DNA of 64,000 nucleotides from Daphnia carinata (Eukaryota; Arthropoda; Branchiopoda; Diplostraca; Daphniidae), in assembly GCF_022539665.2 (NCBI RefSeq), contig NC_081334.1, positions 7,968,424 through 8,032,423 on the forward strand, written 5' to 3'. How positions within the stretch are numbered: position 1 is the first letter of the stretch; every line of letters starts with the position of its first letter. Below the pieces are notes generated by a model. The model made no database searches and had not been told where the DNA came from. It saw nothing but the letters and a program-made list of their open reading frames with translations. Shown here in pieces: positions 61,165 through 64,000 of the stretch. The position numbers were made by a program, and so were the translations under genes.

Positions 61165-62695
61165 AACGTTTCACGCTTTTTGGACGAATAGAAAAAGAAA
61201 AACGTGCAGCCATGCAGTACGTTAGAGTCCTAGTCTATGACGGCAAAGTGCGGATGTTTTTCCCCCCATCATAAGTAGTCGCATTCACCCTATCTAAAGT
61301 CGCTTCCTATTATCTCACATTTCGGCGTACGTCTTTGAGTATTATTATTAACATACATTCCATAAATCCGTGTTCGTTCAACCTTAGTACTTGTCGAAAG
61401 GCGTTGTAATTAGGTGGGTAATACGCAGACGGAACCTTGGCTCCGAGTTGTTGTAGATTGGATCACCTGTTTTATTGGCAATGGCTCATCAATTGTTGTT
61501 TAAATGAGTCAAACAAAAAAAATTTAATAAAAATACAACCTGCTTTCGACATTCAAGATACGTATCTCTCAATATGCTGAGGCAAGGTAACGAATTGTAA
61601 AAGCAAAATTTAACGGAAAACCCAAGGAAAACGTGAAGGTGAAACAATTACTGGAAACTAACGACGGAAATCTAATTTTTGAACGAAATGGTATGATCAG
61701 CCATAGGTATTTAAACTATTGATCCAGCAGCCGAAACTGGCGCTTTTTATTTTTAATTATAACACTTACGAGCAGCAGTTGTCATTTGAAGTACGAACGC
61801 CATCTGTGAAATTTCTTCCAACGTCGGAAACTGCCGACTCAGTTGTTGTGACTCTAGTGGGTGATCTATAAAGGCCTAGCTTTGTAAGGGGCCATCGTAC
61901 TTTGGGCGGTATCTCGGTTGAGAGTTGCCGGGTAATTGATGAGGACGGTCCCTTATGGGGGCGCGACCATAGGCTGGTCGGGCTTATGGGCCGGACACAC
62001 GGCGGATCCAAGAAGGTCCGTACCTAGAGAAAAATTGATTAATAATGGGAACAAAAGTATGTACTTATTCCTAGAGTTGGAGATGAAGGCCCGGGGGTGT
62101 CGCGGCGATGGAAACGAGATGGTGGGCGGCGAACGCAAGCGCGGCGGCGGACAGCGGTAGACGGCAGGCACACAACACAGTAAGGCAACAAAGGAAATAC
62201 TAAAGAGAGGTTTACCAGAGAGATTTGTAGACGGCTTCGGTGTAAAAATGTGTGTGTATTACTTGGACCTAAACCGGCCCTTATATACCCATACAAAACC
62301 CACCGTTGACAAGTAAATTAATTAGTTGAACATAAGTTTAAACGCTGGTCCAGAGGTCGCCGCTGACTCTTCTTTCTTTTGTCCGCGGGATAACCCCTTC
62401 CTACGACACTCCATGATTCCCCTTCCTGAGGCTCGAGGGAATTCCCTGGCGGCTACTATCTTCCTTTTTCCCGTCTGTTCCTGATGTTCGGTTCAGTCTT
62501 TCCACACCAGAGACCGTTCCATGTAGATGGGAAGAACGTTAGCATATTTCTATATCATATTCTGGGTTACCGGTCTTTTATCTTTTTAATCATGCGGTGC
62601 GGACGGCTTTTCCCACGGCCACGCTTAACCCTTAGTCCGTTGTACGGTGGTTCCATTTATGTCGCGGAACGTGGCTAGATTTTTCCGCCTGGAGT
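61165..62695. other. Spacer: Sec1 3' flank and probable BEL/Pao LTR
   Basis: 61165-61770 shows no gene; AATAAA near 61530 could have served the Sec1 gene. 61990-62690 may contain the 3' LTR of the next minus-strand BEL/Pao element: a TATATAAGGG box reads on the minus strand near 62280. I could not fix the LTR ends. Confidence 0.35.
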
Positions 62696-64000
62696 TTATG
62701 TACCTCCATTCGCCGGGGTCTCGTCCAAGTTTCCTCTCATAGTCCCGACCTGGTCCCCTGACTGTGGGTCGGACGTCAGATTTTCTGACACTCCTTCCGT
62801 TGGACCATCGTCCAACTCAGAGTCCGGGTCTCGATCTGCGGGAAAGGGAGCTGCGTCACTAGCATCTTCGTCTATTTGTCCTGCGTGTAGTTCCAGCGAG
62901 AACAAGGTCTTTATGTCTCTATAGATTCGTGTCGATCCTACGCCTTTCATCTTGTCGACTATCAACACCGCCACTCTCCGTATTTTGCCGTCGGAACTCG
63001 GGTAGATTTTCGCTACCCTTCCGGTCTTCCATTTTGATCGTTTAAAGTGATCGTCATGGATTAACACCACCTGCCCTATTTCCACTGTCTTCGTACTAGT
63101 GGGCGATAGACAGTGGAACCTTTCCAAATCGGCCACATATTCTTTGTCGAAATTTTCCCACCATATTCCCAGCAGTTTTCTCCGCTTTCGTTCTCGTTGT
63201 GTAATGGCGGTCCGGTCTGAATATTCTCGCTCTTCCTCGTCAGCCGGGTGTCTTTGTTTTTGTCTATAGCCATATATTAGCTGCTTCGGCGTTAAGAGTT
63301 CGTCTTCTTCTTCTGACACGTAGGTCAGTGGTCTTGAATTTATGGTGTTCTCGATTTCTGTCAGCACCGTTTGGAAGACGTCACATTCTAAACATTCATT
63401 GCCAAATGTTTTGTACAACAGTTTCGTTACTGTTTGCACCATTCGTTCCCAAAATCCTCATCACCATTGGGCCAAACTCGGGAAGAATCTCCATTTAACC
63501 TTGAGGTCGAGTAGCGTGATGTACACCTTCTCGCTCCTGTATGATGCTCTCAAATATCTGGCCGCTTGCGTGAAGGTGCGCGAATTATCCGAGTATATCA
63601 CCTTTGGAATTTCTCTTCTGGCGAAGAACCTCCGCAACGCGTTGATAAGCGTTGTTGAATCATGTCCCGTGGTCATTGAATGCCCGAGCGTCTAGCTTCG
63701 GACACTGAACGCACCTCTGTAGTTCTTTCTTTATGGTCTGCCTTAACCGAGGGACCCAAAAGGTACTTCTTAGCTTACACATCGTTGTGCTTACGCCCGT
63801 GTGTTGCAGCCTCTCATGCGTTTGTTCGATGAATTACTTGGATAGATAGTGATCATCTCGGATCAGTATCACGGTCGCCTTATGGTTGTACGTCAGCCAA
63901 TTCTGATGGCGGCCGACGCATCTGAGCAGCCGGTATTTCTTGTCCCATATCACTCCGAGCTTTCTCAGCTTTTCGTGCCTTGTTGTATGACTCTCCCTTA
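62696..64000 (-). pseudogene. BEL/Pao integrase region of a second element, with stops
   Basis: Runs off the right edge. Minus-strand order: HHCC-type finger (HERLQHTGVSTT ... CVQC), integrase core (FFARREIPKVIYSDNSRTF), catalytic-glutamate region (ENTINSRPLTY), then the C-terminal SH3-like part (VEIGQVVLIHDD, KWKTGRVAKIYPSSDG) and an acidic tail. In-frame breaks: tandem TGA TGA where a WGG-type motif is normal (about 63455-63460), and a TAA just before the finger (about 63834). Differs clearly from the BEL/Pao element at 59.6-61.1 kb, so it is another family member. Non-functional as seen. Confidence 0.85.

Overview
The window is arthropod nuclear DNA, most likely from a water flea (Daphnia or a close branchiopod); this is inferred from gene content and style, not from a database match. 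Introns in the ordinary genes are short (about 60-120 bp), the large introns and UTRs are full of homopolymer runs and microsatellites, and the central gene is the single p160/SRC-type nuclear-receptor coactivator of arthropods, with very long polyglutamine tracts.

Layout. 1-4.5 kb: no gene recognised. 4.5-6.7 kb (+): a six-exon gene for an unidentified secreted acidic protein, with a hAT-like MITE in its first intron. 7.95-9.08 kb (-): SURF4/Erv29 cargo receptor, five exons, convergent with the previous gene. 9.1-23.7 kb: no recognised coding exon; low-complexity DNA that is probably the 5' region and first intron(s) of the next gene. 23.7-38.6 kb (+): taiman/SRC (bHLH-PAS coactivator), eleven coding exons whose phases all agree, about 2,810 codons. 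One in-frame TAG interrupts a glutamine tract in the large sixth exon. 38.6-40.6 kb: its likely 3' UTR. 40.6-42.0 kb (-): MRTO4 ribosome-assembly factor, six exons, convergent with taiman.

43.3 kb to the end is a nest of retroelements. An older, 5'-truncated env-bearing LTR element lies at 43.3-45.5 kb and resumes at 58.9-59.2 kb. A younger relative (45,476-58,895; 735-bp LTRs differing at 7 positions; 4-bp TTAT target duplication) inserted into the older element's 3' LTR. The younger element has gag with zinc knuckles, a long second ORF overlapping gag, and pol with protease, RNase H and integrase, but with the catalytic core of reverse transcriptase cleanly deleted. It also has two accessory ORFs that look like paralogues, three tRNA-like sequences on the opposite strand, and a frameshifted env. 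The older LTR ends directly in an exon of a Sec1/Munc18 (Rop/STXBP1) gene, of which only the last three exons remain. The last intron of that remnant holds an internally deleted BEL/Pao element. A second, stop-riddled BEL/Pao element fills the right end.

The host genes do not form a pathway: vesicle trafficking (SURF4, Sec1 remnant), hormone-dependent transcription (taiman, partner of the ecdysone receptor and of Met in juvenile-hormone signalling) and ribosome biogenesis (MRTO4). The least ordinary material is the young LTR element's accessory cargo (duplicated small ORFs plus tRNA-like repeats), the overlapping gag-region ORF, the Sec1 remnant, and the stop codon in taiman.
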